From: Crocinitomicaceae bacterium
GTDB taxonomy: Bacteria; Bacteroidota; Bacteroidia; Flavobacteriales_D; Crocinitomicaceae
Direction: 5' to 3'
Length of the DNA stretch: 8,886 nt
Assembly: GCA_024643585.1 (NCBI GenBank)
Contig: JAHEMP010000081.1
Location: 1 to 8,886, forward strand
Part shown: positions 1 to 5,003 of the stretch, one piece after another
How positions within the stretch are numbered: the stretch's first letter is position 1
How the letters are laid out: each line of letters begins with the position of its first letter
Translations under genes and position numbers: made by a program
Notes under the pieces: model-generated
The model's database searches: none
What the model was told of the DNA's origin: nothing
Seen by the model: the letters and a program-made list of their open reading frames with translations, nothing else

Positions 1-56
1 CTTGAAAACCGTTGTACCGCGAGGTACCGGGGGTTCGAATCCCTCACTCTCCGCCA
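1..56 (+). tRNA. tRNA-Ser(UGA), 5' part outside the window
   Basis: The window begins at the anticodon loop CTTGAAA, so the anticodon is TGA, which reads UCA serine codons. The 3' half of the anticodon stem follows. Next is a long variable arm (GTACC-GCGA-GGTAC stem-loop, about 14-27), typical of class II tRNAs such as tRNA-Ser. Then come a T arm with TTCGAAT loop (34-40), the 3' acceptor strand ACTCTCC, a discriminator G, and an encoded CCA at 54-56. The D arm and 5' acceptor strand are missing because of the window edge. Confidence 0.93.
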
Positions 57-57
57 T

Positions 58-88
58 AAAATCCAGACGAAGGTCTGGATTTTTTTTT
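58..88 (+). terminator. Rho-independent terminator of the tRNA-Ser unit
   Basis: A perfect 8-bp stem ATCCAGAC (61-68) / GTCTGGAT (73-80) with GAAG loop is followed directly by eight T (81-88). It starts five bases after the encoded CCA, so it ends the tRNA-Ser transcript and separates it from the lipoprotein gene downstream. Confidence 0.9.
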
Positions 89-178
89 GACTCAAAAATT
101 TTAAGATATCCGTAAAAAAACACGATCAGTGTTGAATGTTAAATTGTATTTTTTGTAGAATAGTCTTACTTTTCCAAT

Positions 179-610
179 ATGAAAACATACCAAGTATTTT
201 TGTTTCTCTTTTTGTCCATTTTTGTTTTTTCTTGTAAAAAACTGGGTTGTACGGATCCAAACGCGTTAAATTATGAGTCCATAGCTCAAAAAAATGATGA
301 ATCGTGCACATACGAAGGCAGTGTTGGTATTTGGTTCGATTCTATTAAAGCGCAAGAATATGTCACTGACGGAATTTTGGAATTGACCTATTTTATTGAT
401 GGCGATAGTGCTACGACTGTGCCGAGCAATTTTTATAGTAATACTATTCCTACTTGCGGCTCACCTGAAGTGTATGCGGCATTATTTAACATGGGTAAGG
501 CAAATTCACAAACACATAATTTAATCGTTAAAAGAGAAACGGGTGTTATAATTGATAGTTATAAATTAACTGTTGAAGGAGGAAGTTGTTCACTTTATTT
601 AATGAAATAG
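179..610 (+). CDS. Small lipoprotein with GCTDPNAxNY motif (paralog 1)
   Basis: The protein is 143 residues. Residues 1-18 form a lipoprotein signal peptide: a Lys at 2, a hydrophobic core, then VFSC with the lipid-bearing Cys at 19. The mature protein opens with KKLGCTDPNALNY (20-32) and reaches ESC at 41-43, an instance of the GCTDPxAxNYxxxAxxDDGSC motif common in secreted Bacteroidota proteins. The remaining 90 or so residues look like a small beta-rich domain ending in a Tyr-rich C-terminus. Cysteines are at 19, 24, 43, 93 and 137, so four could form two disulfides in the envelope. The residues after Cys19 are KK rather than acidic, so the known acidic Bacteroidota surface-export signal is not seen and a periplasm-facing location is more likely. 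The ATG at 179 is the only start that gives the signal peptide. No clear ribosome-binding site is present; TATTTTTTG at 147-155 is a possible but one-base-stretched -7 element. Function is unknown. It is a paralog of the gene at 978. Confidence 0.85.
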   Translation: MKTYQVFLFLFLSIFVFSCKKLGCTDPNALNYESIAQKNDESCTYEGSVGIWFDSIKAQEYVTDGILELTYFIDGDSATTVPSNFYSNTIPTCGSPEVYAALFNMGKANSQTHNLIVKRETGVIIDSYKLTVEGGSCSLYLMK

Positions 611-692
611 CTTCATTGTTTGTTGAGTGAAATACTGGTTTTTCAGGATTGATTTTATAACATATATTAACCTAATAACTACTTAAGCTTTA

Positions 693-872
693 GTCCAGAA
701 ATCTTTAATTTTCTTTCTAATACAAGTAATTTTGGCAGGCCATCTTTGTGCTCAAATGACAGATAATAGAGTAACTTCTATTGTCGATTCTGTTAAAAAA
801 GGAAACAAAAATTTTGACAAATCAATTGTTGATTATTGAAAAAATATAGTTATAGATGAACTTATTTATTAA
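693..872 (+). pseudogene. Remnant of a small secreted-protein gene, start lost and one in-frame TGA
   Basis: One reading frame is free of stops from 687 to 836. It encodes what looks like a signal peptide, QKSLIFFLIQVILAGHLCAQ, with a typical A-Q cleavage context, followed by a polar stretch (MTDNRVTSIVDSVKKGNKNF and on to SIVDY). A TGA stands at 837-839, and the same frame then continues with KNIVIDELIY to a TAA at 870-872. Reading the TGA as TGG (Trp) would give one continuous protein of about 59 residues. No ATG, GTG or TTG stands before the signal-peptide core; the codon where a start is expected is GTC (693-695). A strong terminator follows 17 bases after the TAA, as for a real gene. I therefore read it as a decayed gene. 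Alternatives are a small ORF with a non-canonical start, or a chance open frame. The family is not recognised. Confidence 0.5.
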
Positions 873-889
873 GTTGAGAAGGATAGAAT

Positions 890-920
890 GAGGGGACAGC
901 AATGTTCCCTCTTTTTTTTT
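890..920 (+). terminator. Rho-independent terminator after the gene remnant
   Basis: A 9-bp stem GAGGGGACA (890-898) / TGTTCCCTC (903-911), with one G-T pair and a GCAA tetraloop, is followed by nine T (912-920). It stands 17 bases after the TAA of the remnant at 693-872 and insulates the second lipoprotein gene from upstream transcription. Confidence 0.88.
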
Positions 921-950
921 GTGATTATTAAGATGTAATTCTTAAACTTG
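918..950 (+). promoter_or_regulatory. Candidate Bacteroidota promoter for the second lipoprotein gene
   Basis: TTTG at 918-921 serves as the -33 element, then 21 bases, then TAAACTTG at 943-950, one mismatch from TAnnTTTG. Transcription would start near 957, leaving a leader of about 20 bases before the ATG at 978. This supports that ATG over the in-frame TTG at 948, which lies inside the -7 element. The -33 element shares bases with the T tract of the preceding terminator. Confidence 0.42.
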
Positions 951-977
951 ACGTCTAGTAATTTAACCACCAGAATC

Positions 978-1412
978 ATGAAAAAAGTAAATTATTTATT
1001 GTTTGTGACCATTTTTGTATTTGCCCTAGGCGCATGTAAGAAGAAAGGATGTTTGGATCAAAATGCAACAAATTACAATTCAGAAGCAAAAAAAGACGAT
1101 GGCTCATGCTTATATGAAGGAAGTGCCGTTATTTGGTTCAATACACCAAAAGTTATAGAATATTCAGCAACAGGTACGTCCAATTTGGTATTTTATTTAG
1201 AAGGGATCCAAATTGGGACATTAAATTTGTTGGATTTCATAAATACAGCACCAGCATGTGGAGGGGATCATGCAGTAACTGTTAAAAGAAATTTAGATAG
1301 CGCACCTTCAAAATCCTTCAGTTTGGTTGTTAAAGGTGATTCTGGGGCAACTCTTGATACTTATTCATTGACTATTGTCGGTAATAAGTGTACCAAGTTT
1401 CTGTTAAACTAA
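978..1412 (+). CDS. Small lipoprotein with GCxDxNAxNY motif (paralog 2)
   Basis: Starting at the ATG at 978, the protein is 144 residues. Residues 1-19 are a textbook lipoprotein signal peptide (KK at 2-3, hydrophobic core, lipobox LGAC) with Cys20 as the lipid anchor. KKKGCLDQNATNYN (21-34) and DDGSC (40-44) follow, the same motif as in the gene at 179. Shared landmarks are YEGS, IWF, a central Cys-Gly, and a C-terminal pattern YxLTxxGxxC. Cysteines at 20, 25, 44, 94 and 138 have exactly the spacing of the upstream paralog (5, 19, 50, 44), so the pair arose by duplication and the fold is under constraint. A longer reading from TTG at 948 adds ten residues before the signal peptide and is unlikely. 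It has its own likely promoter and terminator, so it is probably monocistronic. Role unknown. Confidence 0.88.
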   Translation: MKKVNYLLFVTIFVFALGACKKKGCLDQNATNYNSEAKKDDGSCLYEGSAVIWFNTPKVIEYSATGTSNLVFYLEGIQIGTLNLLDFINTAPACGGDHAVTVKRNLDSAPSKSFSLVVKGDSGATLDTYSLTIVGNKCTKFLLN

Positions 1413-1433
1413 TACGAATAATCTAATTATAGC

Positions 1434-1470
1434 TAAAGCCGGTATGTTCTTCATATCGGCTTTACTTTTA
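1434..1470 (+). terminator. Hairpin terminator after the second lipoprotein gene
   Basis: A 13-bp stem TAAAGCCGGTATG (1434-1446) / CATATCGGCTTTA (1452-1464), with one G-T pair and a five-base loop, is followed by CTTTTA. The T tract is short but the stem is long. It lies 21 bases after the stop codon and faces the converging minus-strand tRNA-Val region. Confidence 0.68.
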
Positions 1471-1547
1471 AAAAAAAACTTTCGAAGACCAAGTGATAAC
1501 GCCGGGAAGGATAGCCCCTCGACCAATAAATAAAAAAATATGGACAT

Positions 1548-1574
1548 AAAAAACAGCATCACTTTCGTAATGCT
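1548..1574 (-). terminator. Second copy of the tRNA-Val terminator
   Basis: On the minus strand this is an 8-bp stem, GCATTAC-GAAA-GTGATGC with one more closing base pair, followed after a G by six T. It duplicates the terminator directly behind tRNA-Val and would act as a backup for read-through. Confidence 0.7.
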
Positions 1575-1580
1575 TCTTTG

Positions 1581-1591
1581 TGGGAGTTGAG
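1581..1591 (-). pseudogene. Isolated 11-base 3' end of tRNA-Val
   Basis: TGGGAGTTGAG on the plus strand is the complement of CTCAACTCCCA, the end of the T stem, acceptor strand and discriminator base of the intact tRNA-Val at 1707-1781. Here it is joined to unrelated sequence (1592-1605), so only the tail of a tRNA copy survives. Confidence 0.7.
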
Positions 1592-1605
1592 AAGAGAAAG
1601 TGCTG

Positions 1606-1717
1606 CTTTCGAAGACCAAGTGATAAAGCCGGGAGGGATAGCCCCTCGACCTATACTTAAAAAATATAGGCATAAAAAAAAGCATCACTTTCGTAATGCT
1701 TCTTTGTGGGAGTTGAG
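1606..1717 (-). repeat. Direct repeat copy B (proximal), overlapping the 3' end of tRNA-Val
   Basis: This 112-base unit is offset from copy A by 126-127 bases. Its last 11 bases are the real 3' end of tRNA-Val. The conserved part far from the tRNA (1606-1651) folds on the minus strand into GAGGG-GCTAT-CCCTC. An inverted match of seven bases links AAGTGAT (1618-1624) with ATCACTT in the terminator stem (1684-1690), and copy A has the same arrangement. Confidence 0.88.
1674..1701 (-). terminator. Rho-independent terminator of tRNA-Val
   Basis: The minus strand reads AAGCATTAC-GAAA-GTGATGCTT, a 9-bp stem with one G-T pair and a stable GAAA tetraloop, with its T run continuing over 1674-1680. 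It starts five bases after the tRNA discriminator base. It may also end read-through from folC, which has no terminator of its own. Confidence 0.88.
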
Positions 1718-1781
1718 GGATTCGAACCCCCGACCCTCTGCTTGTAAGGCAGATGCTCTAAACCAACTGAGCTAAACTCCC
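1707..1781 (-). tRNA. tRNA-Val(UAC)
   Basis: All arms of a 75-base class I tRNA are present on the minus strand: acceptor GGGAGTT paired with AACTCCC, a D arm closed by GCTC/GAGC, anticodon stem TCTGC/GCAGA with loop CTTACAA, and a T arm with TTCGAAT. The anticodon TAC reads GUA valine codons. The discriminator is A and CCA is not encoded (CAA follows), unlike the tRNA-Ser at the window start. The 3' 11 bases are duplicated at 1581-1591. Confidence 0.97.
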
Positions 1782-1823
1782 GATGTTTTTCGCTATAAGA
1801 ATCGTTTTCCTCAAACGCGAGTG

Positions 1824-1852
1824 CAAATATAAGTAGCTTTTTTTAATTACAA
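1824..1852 (-). promoter_or_regulatory. Promoter of tRNA-Val
   Basis: On the minus strand, TTG (1850-1852), an 18-base spacer and TATATTTG (1824-1831) match the Bacteroidota consensus TTG / TAnnTTTG fully. The tRNA 5' end lies about 43 bases downstream of the -7 element, which leaves a short leader to be processed. The promoter begins 17 bases after the folC stop codon. Confidence 0.72.
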
Positions 1853-1868
1853 TCGAAATAGCGAAAAA

Positions 1869-3095
1869 TTATTTTAAAAAATCATGCAATAAAAAGAAGC
1901 TGCCGAATACGACGATAGTTTCTGTATTGTTTGACAGTTCTTTAGCTGTGCGAAGCGCTTCTTTTGCATTCGAAAAAAAATGTGCAGATAGACGGTGTTT
2001 TTCCGAGTAGTTCTTTAAGCTTTCAATTTTTGCACTGCGCATATTATTGAATTCTGTGAAGAAATATTGATTTTCAGTAGAAAATAAAGGAAAAATTTCC
2101 TCAAAGTTTTTATCAGCGCTTGAACCGTAGATGATTTTTAAAGTACCAAATTCATTTTGTAAAAACTTTAATGTTGCCTCTATGCCTTCAGCATTATGAC
2201 TTACGTCAAAAATCACCCTCGGTTGCTCCTCCACAACTTGCATTCTACCTTGAAATCCACTATTTCTGTAGAGATTGGATAAAGCTCCATCCATTTTGCT
2301 CAAATCCAATTTAAAGTGATTGGAAAGGTGTTTTATGGCATGAACAACGGTCTGATAATTCTGTTTCTGATAAGTACCCAACAAGGGAAAAGAAGCAGGA
2401 ATTGGTGTTGGAAAATCTTCAGTGAATTCAATTTGAGCCTTTTCTCTGAAGGCTTTTTCCTTAAAAACGACTTCGGTGATAGGATTTTTAAACCCGACAA
2501 TAACGGGTGTATTTTTTTTAATGATTCCCGCTTTTTCAAATGCAATTTCTGCCAGCGTATTACCTAAGAAATTGGTATGTTCTAAGCTAATGGTTGTTAT
2601 AATGGATAATAGTGGTTGTATTATATTCGTGGCATCTAGTCTTCCCCCTAAACCCGTTTCAATGACGCATATTTCACAATTAGCATTTACAAAATAATGT
2701 AAGGCCATCACCAACGTGATTTCAAAAAATGACGGTTCAAAATCGAGTGGGAGGGACCGAATCTTTTCACAAAAGGAAATTACCTCCTCCTCAGAGATCA
2801 TCTCACCGTTCACACGTATTCTTTCCCTAAAATCCACGAGATGAGGAGATGTAAAAAGTCCTGTTCGCAGCTTGTTTTCCGTTAAAAAGGAAGCTAGTAT
2901 CGAGCAAGTTGAGCCTTTTCCATTGCTTCCGGCAACATGAACAAATTTTAGTTTTTCTTGAGGCTTAGCGAATAGATCGCAAAGTTTGAGTACGTTCTCT
3001 AAACCTGGTTTGTAGGCTGAAGAGCCAATATTTTGATAAGAAGGGAAGCGCTGAAACAGCCAGTCGATTGTTTCAGAATAAGAACTAGGTTGCAC
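1869..3095 (-). CDS. folC: Folylpolyglutamate synthase / dihydrofolate synthase
   Basis: FolC, a cytoplasmic ATP-dependent Mur-ligase-type enzyme, adds L-glutamate to folates and often also to dihydropteroate. The 408 residues match the usual length. Visible motifs are the P-loop GSNGKGST (56-63), TSPHL (82-86), the omega loop GLGGRLDATN (148-157), SLEHTNFLGNT (170-180), EKAGIIK (187-193, whose Lys188 corresponds to the usually carbamylated lysine), GRMQVV (283-288), DVSHN (297-301) and DKN (328-330) before a C-terminal GSFF. No motif is missing. Translation starts at GTG (3093-3095): a TAA directly precedes it in frame and no other start precedes the conserved N-terminus. The gene overlaps the tonB-like gene by 11 bases, which suggests translational coupling. 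No hairpin follows the stop. Whether it also acts on dihydropteroate cannot be told here. Confidence 0.95.
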   Translation of the reverse strand: MQPSSYSETIDWLFQRFPSYQNIGSSAYKPGLENVLKLCDLFAKPQEKLKFVHVAGSNGKGSTCSILASFLTENKLRTGLFTSPHLVDFRERIRVNGEMISEEEVISFCEKIRSLPLDFEPSFFEITLVMALHYFVNANCEICVIETGLGGRLDATNIIQPLLSIITTISLEHTNFLGNTLAEIAFEKAGIIKKNTPVIVGFKNPITEVVFKEKAFREKAQIEFTEDFPTPIPASFPLLGTYQKQNYQTVVHAIKHLSNHFKLDLSKMDGALSNLYRNSGFQGRMQVVEEQPRVIFDVSHNAEGIEATLKFLQNEFGTLKIIYGSSADKNFEEIFPLFSTENQYFFTEFNNMRSAKIESLKNYSEKHRLSAHFFSNAKEALRTAKELSNNTETIVVFGSFFLLHDFLK

Positions 3096-3819
3096 TTAGA
3101 TTAACCGTTAAATAAACAATTTCTAATGTAGCGCCTGATTTTTTGTTGTATTTCACTTGCCTTTTTACAGCAGCAATTACCTGATTTAAAATTCTCTGAT
3201 CCGTGGTGGTCGTTTTTGAAGCTATATTTCGCACATCAACAATGTTTCCTTCTGCATTTATCGTCAAACGTAAATTTATTCTGTGGTTGTCGTCTGAAAC
3301 GATATCGTCAACTTGTGGGTCATTTAATCGAATTCTTCCAGAACCATCGCCAACTCCGCCAGGTCCAGTGCCGCTATCAGAGCCACTATCGTTGCCAAAT
3401 TTACCACTTCCAGGACCACTATCGCTGCTCCCACCTGTTCCAAAAGGATTATCGGATTTTGTAGAATTGGACGGTTCGTTTTTTGAATTAGGTGCGTTGG
3501 TTTTGGTACCTTTTCCTGTTATGGTTTTTGTAGTAGGGTTCTCTTTTTTTGTAAGAACTTGTTGTGTTTCAGGTTTTGGTTCTGTCACCGGTTCGTCTGT
3601 TGGTGAACCTTGACTTCCACCTCCTACATCAACTTTTAAATTCTCCAATTCCAGTTCTTCCAACTCGGTTTGGGCCGGTTGTTTAAAAGGTTCAGGTTTT
3701 GGATCTGCAATTTGATAGGTAATCATCATCAATATCATGAACAATATAAGCAGAGCAACAACAGAGCCAATTAGGCCTATTTGCTCGTCTTTTTTGTCTG
3801 CTATTGGGAAGGATGACAT
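3085..3819 (-). CDS. TonB-like energy transducer
   Basis: The 244-residue protein has the TonB layout: a short cytoplasmic N-terminus, one transmembrane helix (about 14-36), a long low-complexity periplasmic linker, and a C-terminal beta-alpha-beta domain (about 162-244). The C-terminal segment NAEGNIVDVRNIASKTTTTD (188-207) resembles the TonB C-terminal domains of Flavobacteriia, which contact the TonB box of outer-membrane receptors. The linker has some Pro/Glu/Lys (38-86) but is mainly Gly, Ser, Asp and Asn over 127-161, unlike the Pro-Lys-rich linker of enterobacterial TonB. It follows exbD by nine bases, so ExbB-ExbD-TonB form one unit that passes ion-gradient energy to uptake receptors. 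The receptor it serves is not in the window. A TolA-like role is possible but less likely given the C-terminal domain. Confidence 0.86.
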   Translation of the reverse strand: MSSFPIADKKDEQIGLIGSVVALLILFMILMMITYQIADPKPEPFKQPAQTELEELELENLKVDVGGGSQGSPTDEPVTEPKPETQQVLTKKENPTTKTITGKGTKTNAPNSKNEPSNSTKSDNPFGTGGSSDSGPGSGKFGNDSGSDSGTGPGGVGDGSGRIRLNDPQVDDIVSDDNHRINLRLTINAEGNIVDVRNIASKTTTTDQRILNQVIAAVKRQVKYNKKSGATLEIVYLTVNLSAT

Positions 3820-3828
3820 TTTTGTCTT

Positions 3829-4239
3829 TTATTTGTTATATGCTATTACTGGATCCCATTCATTTGCTTGGGCAAGTGCCAACACTTTAAATACAGCCTC
3901 GTAAGATGCTTCACGGTGACCAGCTACTTTTAATTTTAATTGTCCGGAATTCATTACTGCTTCTCCTGCTAGATCTTTGATTTCATCAAACTCCATAGGT
4001 TTGTCTAAAGAACCGCCCGGCAAAACCACATATTTGTTGTCTTTGGTTATCATGACAGTGGCTGTAACTGGGTTTTGATCCGGTTGCAAAACATCGTCAG
4101 ATTTTGGTAAATCTAAGGGTGTTTGGTTGTTCGACATCAAACTCATGATGATGAAAAAAATCAGCAAAAGAAAGACCAAGTCGGTCATGGAAGCCATACC
4201 GCCTTCAACCTTGATTTTATTTCTTGATCCTAAGTCCAT
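3829..4239 (-). CDS. exbD: ExbD/TolR family biopolymer transport protein
   Basis: At 136 residues the protein has the family's usual size. A short cytoplasmic N-terminus (1-18) leads into a single transmembrane helix (about 19-36) that begins MTDLVFLLLIFFI. Asp20 matches the essential membrane Asp of E. coli ExbD (Asp25), which carries protons. The periplasmic domain (about 45-136) ends in the usual HREASYEAVFKVLALAQ region (108-124). It lies three bases after the exbB stop and nine before the tonB-like gene, a tight operon. The gene order with TonB favours ExbD over TolR, whose function in Tol-Pal would need other genes not present here. Confidence 0.92.
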   Translation of the reverse strand: MDLGSRNKIKVEGGMASMTDLVFLLLIFFIIMSLMSNNQTPLDLPKSDDVLQPDQNPVTATVMITKDNKYVVLPGGSLDKPMEFDEIKDLAGEAVMNSGQLKLKVAGHREASYEAVFKVLALAQANEWDPVIAYNK

Positions 4240-4242
4240 AAT

Positions 4243-4953
4243 TTATTTTCCTGGTGAGTTCAACAAATCCATGAATTCCAAAGCTGCATTTTCCATTTGG
4301 TAAACAACTTTACCGATACGCCCTACTAAGTAGTTGTAACCCATAAAGGAAACAATACCTACAATTAGACCTGCAACTGTCGTAACCATGGCTGTCATGA
4401 TACCCGGCGCGATTGTTTTGATTTCCAAAGCAGTCGCATTTTCCAAATCAATGAATACAACAACCATACCGATTGTCGTACCTAAGAATCCAATCATTGG
4501 AGCAGCACCTGCGGCAGTTGCTAGAAAAGAAAGACGTTGTTCCAAACGAAGAACTTCTAGTTTTCCTGTGTTTTCAATAGATGCAGCAATACTTTCAATC
4601 GGTTTACCAATTCGTGCAATTCCTTTTTCTAGCATCCTTGCAGAAGGAGAGGTGGAACGAGAACAGTAATCTTTCGCTTGATCAATTTTACCTTCCGTTA
4701 AATATTCTTTAATTTTTGCCAAGAAGTTATCTTCTTCTTTGGATGCTTTTCTCAAAGCCAAAAAACGCTCGACAAATACAAATACTGCATACCCGAGCAT
4801 TAAAGCAAGTGCTATATTTATTACCAATCCAAATCCAACGCTTGATCGCGCAACAATTGTCCAAAGAGACTGCTCTTTTGTACCCATTGTTTCAACTGTT
4901 TTTACCGCTGTTTCAGCGACACCAGTTACTTGAAGTAAATAAGTTAAACTCAT
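4243..4953 (-). CDS. exbB: ExbB/TolQ/MotA family proton-channel protein
   Basis: The 236-residue inner-membrane protein has three predicted helices: TM1 about 38-62, TM2 about 143-168 (AAGAAPMIGFLGTTIGMVVV) and TM3 about 182-210 (APGIMTAMVTTVAGLIVGIV). A cytoplasmic loop lies between TM1 and TM2. Thr159 and Thr192 line up by eye with the pore threonines of E. coli ExbB (148 and 181). The position of E. coli Glu176 is Thr187 here. An extra N-terminal 30 residues precede TM1; Met23 is an alternative start, but the ATG at 4953 leaves only a 50-base gap to the upstream nhaD. With ExbD it forms the motor that energises TonB. No promoter of the TAnnTTTG type is seen in the 50-base gap, so it is probably co-transcribed with nhaD. 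Confidence 0.92.
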   Translation of the reverse strand: MSLTYLLQVTGVAETAVKTVETMGTKEQSLWTIVARSSVGFGLVINIALALMLGYAVFVFVERFLALRKASKEEDNFLAKIKEYLTEGKIDQAKDYCSRSTSPSARMLEKGIARIGKPIESIAASIENTGKLEVLRLEQRLSFLATAAGAAPMIGFLGTTIGMVVVFIDLENATALEIKTIAPGIMTAMVTTVAGLIVGIVSFMGYNYLVGRIGKVVYQMENAALEFMDLLNSPGK

Positions 4954-5003
4954 AATTTATTAACGCTTGGTTATCTTTTTTATTATCTATTGTATTTTGA
5001 ATT

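Larger units (their letters stand above)
611..947. other. Intergenic stretch between the two lipoprotein genes
   Basis: These 337 bases hold no intact gene. They contain the secreted-protein remnant (693-872), its terminator (890-920) and the likely promoter of the next gene. Bases 611-686 are AT-rich; TATATTAA at 663-670 resembles a degraded -7 element that could once have served the remnant, but no -33 element lies at the right distance. Confidence 0.6.
1479..1591 (-). repeat. Direct repeat copy A (distal): tRNA-Val tail, terminator and conserved hairpin
   Basis: This 113-base unit is nearly identical to 1606-1717, starting with CTTTCGAAGACCAAGTGATA and ending with TGGGAGTTGAG. Read on the minus strand it contains the last 11 bases of tRNA-Val (1581-1591) with no tRNA body attached, a GAAA-loop terminator hairpin (1555-1574) and then a second hairpin (1506-1520). 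The differences from copy B are concentrated in the AT-rich stretch around 1525-1545. Confidence 0.88.

Noticed and set aside
948..977. TTG start for the second lipoprotein gene
   Set aside because: It adds ten polar residues before an ideal lipoprotein signal peptide and lies inside the likely -7 element; the ATG at 978 fits better.
1404..1688. Minus-strand open frame of 94 codons
   Set aside because: It overlaps the end of the second lipoprotein gene and both repeat copies, and its internal similarity comes from the DNA repeat.
1581..1717. tRNA 3'-end duplication as att sites of an integrated element
   Set aside because: The copies are only 126 bases apart, with no integrase or cargo between them; a tandem duplication explains them better.
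1479..1717. CRISPR-like repeats
   Set aside because: There are only two long units of about 112 bases separated by 14 bases, with an intact tRNA at one end and no cas genes.
1578..1775. Plus-strand open frame of 65 codons across the repeat and tRNA-Val
   Set aside because: It reads antisense through tRNA-Val and the terminator hairpin; such frames are typical artefacts next to tRNAs.
3203..3613. Plus-strand open frame opposite the tonB-like gene
   Set aside because: It is the antisense shadow of the Gly/Ser-rich linker; composition and conservation support the minus-strand gene.
4954..5003. Separate promoter for exbB in the 50-base gap
   Set aside because: No TAnnTTTG-like element with a TTG upstream could be found.
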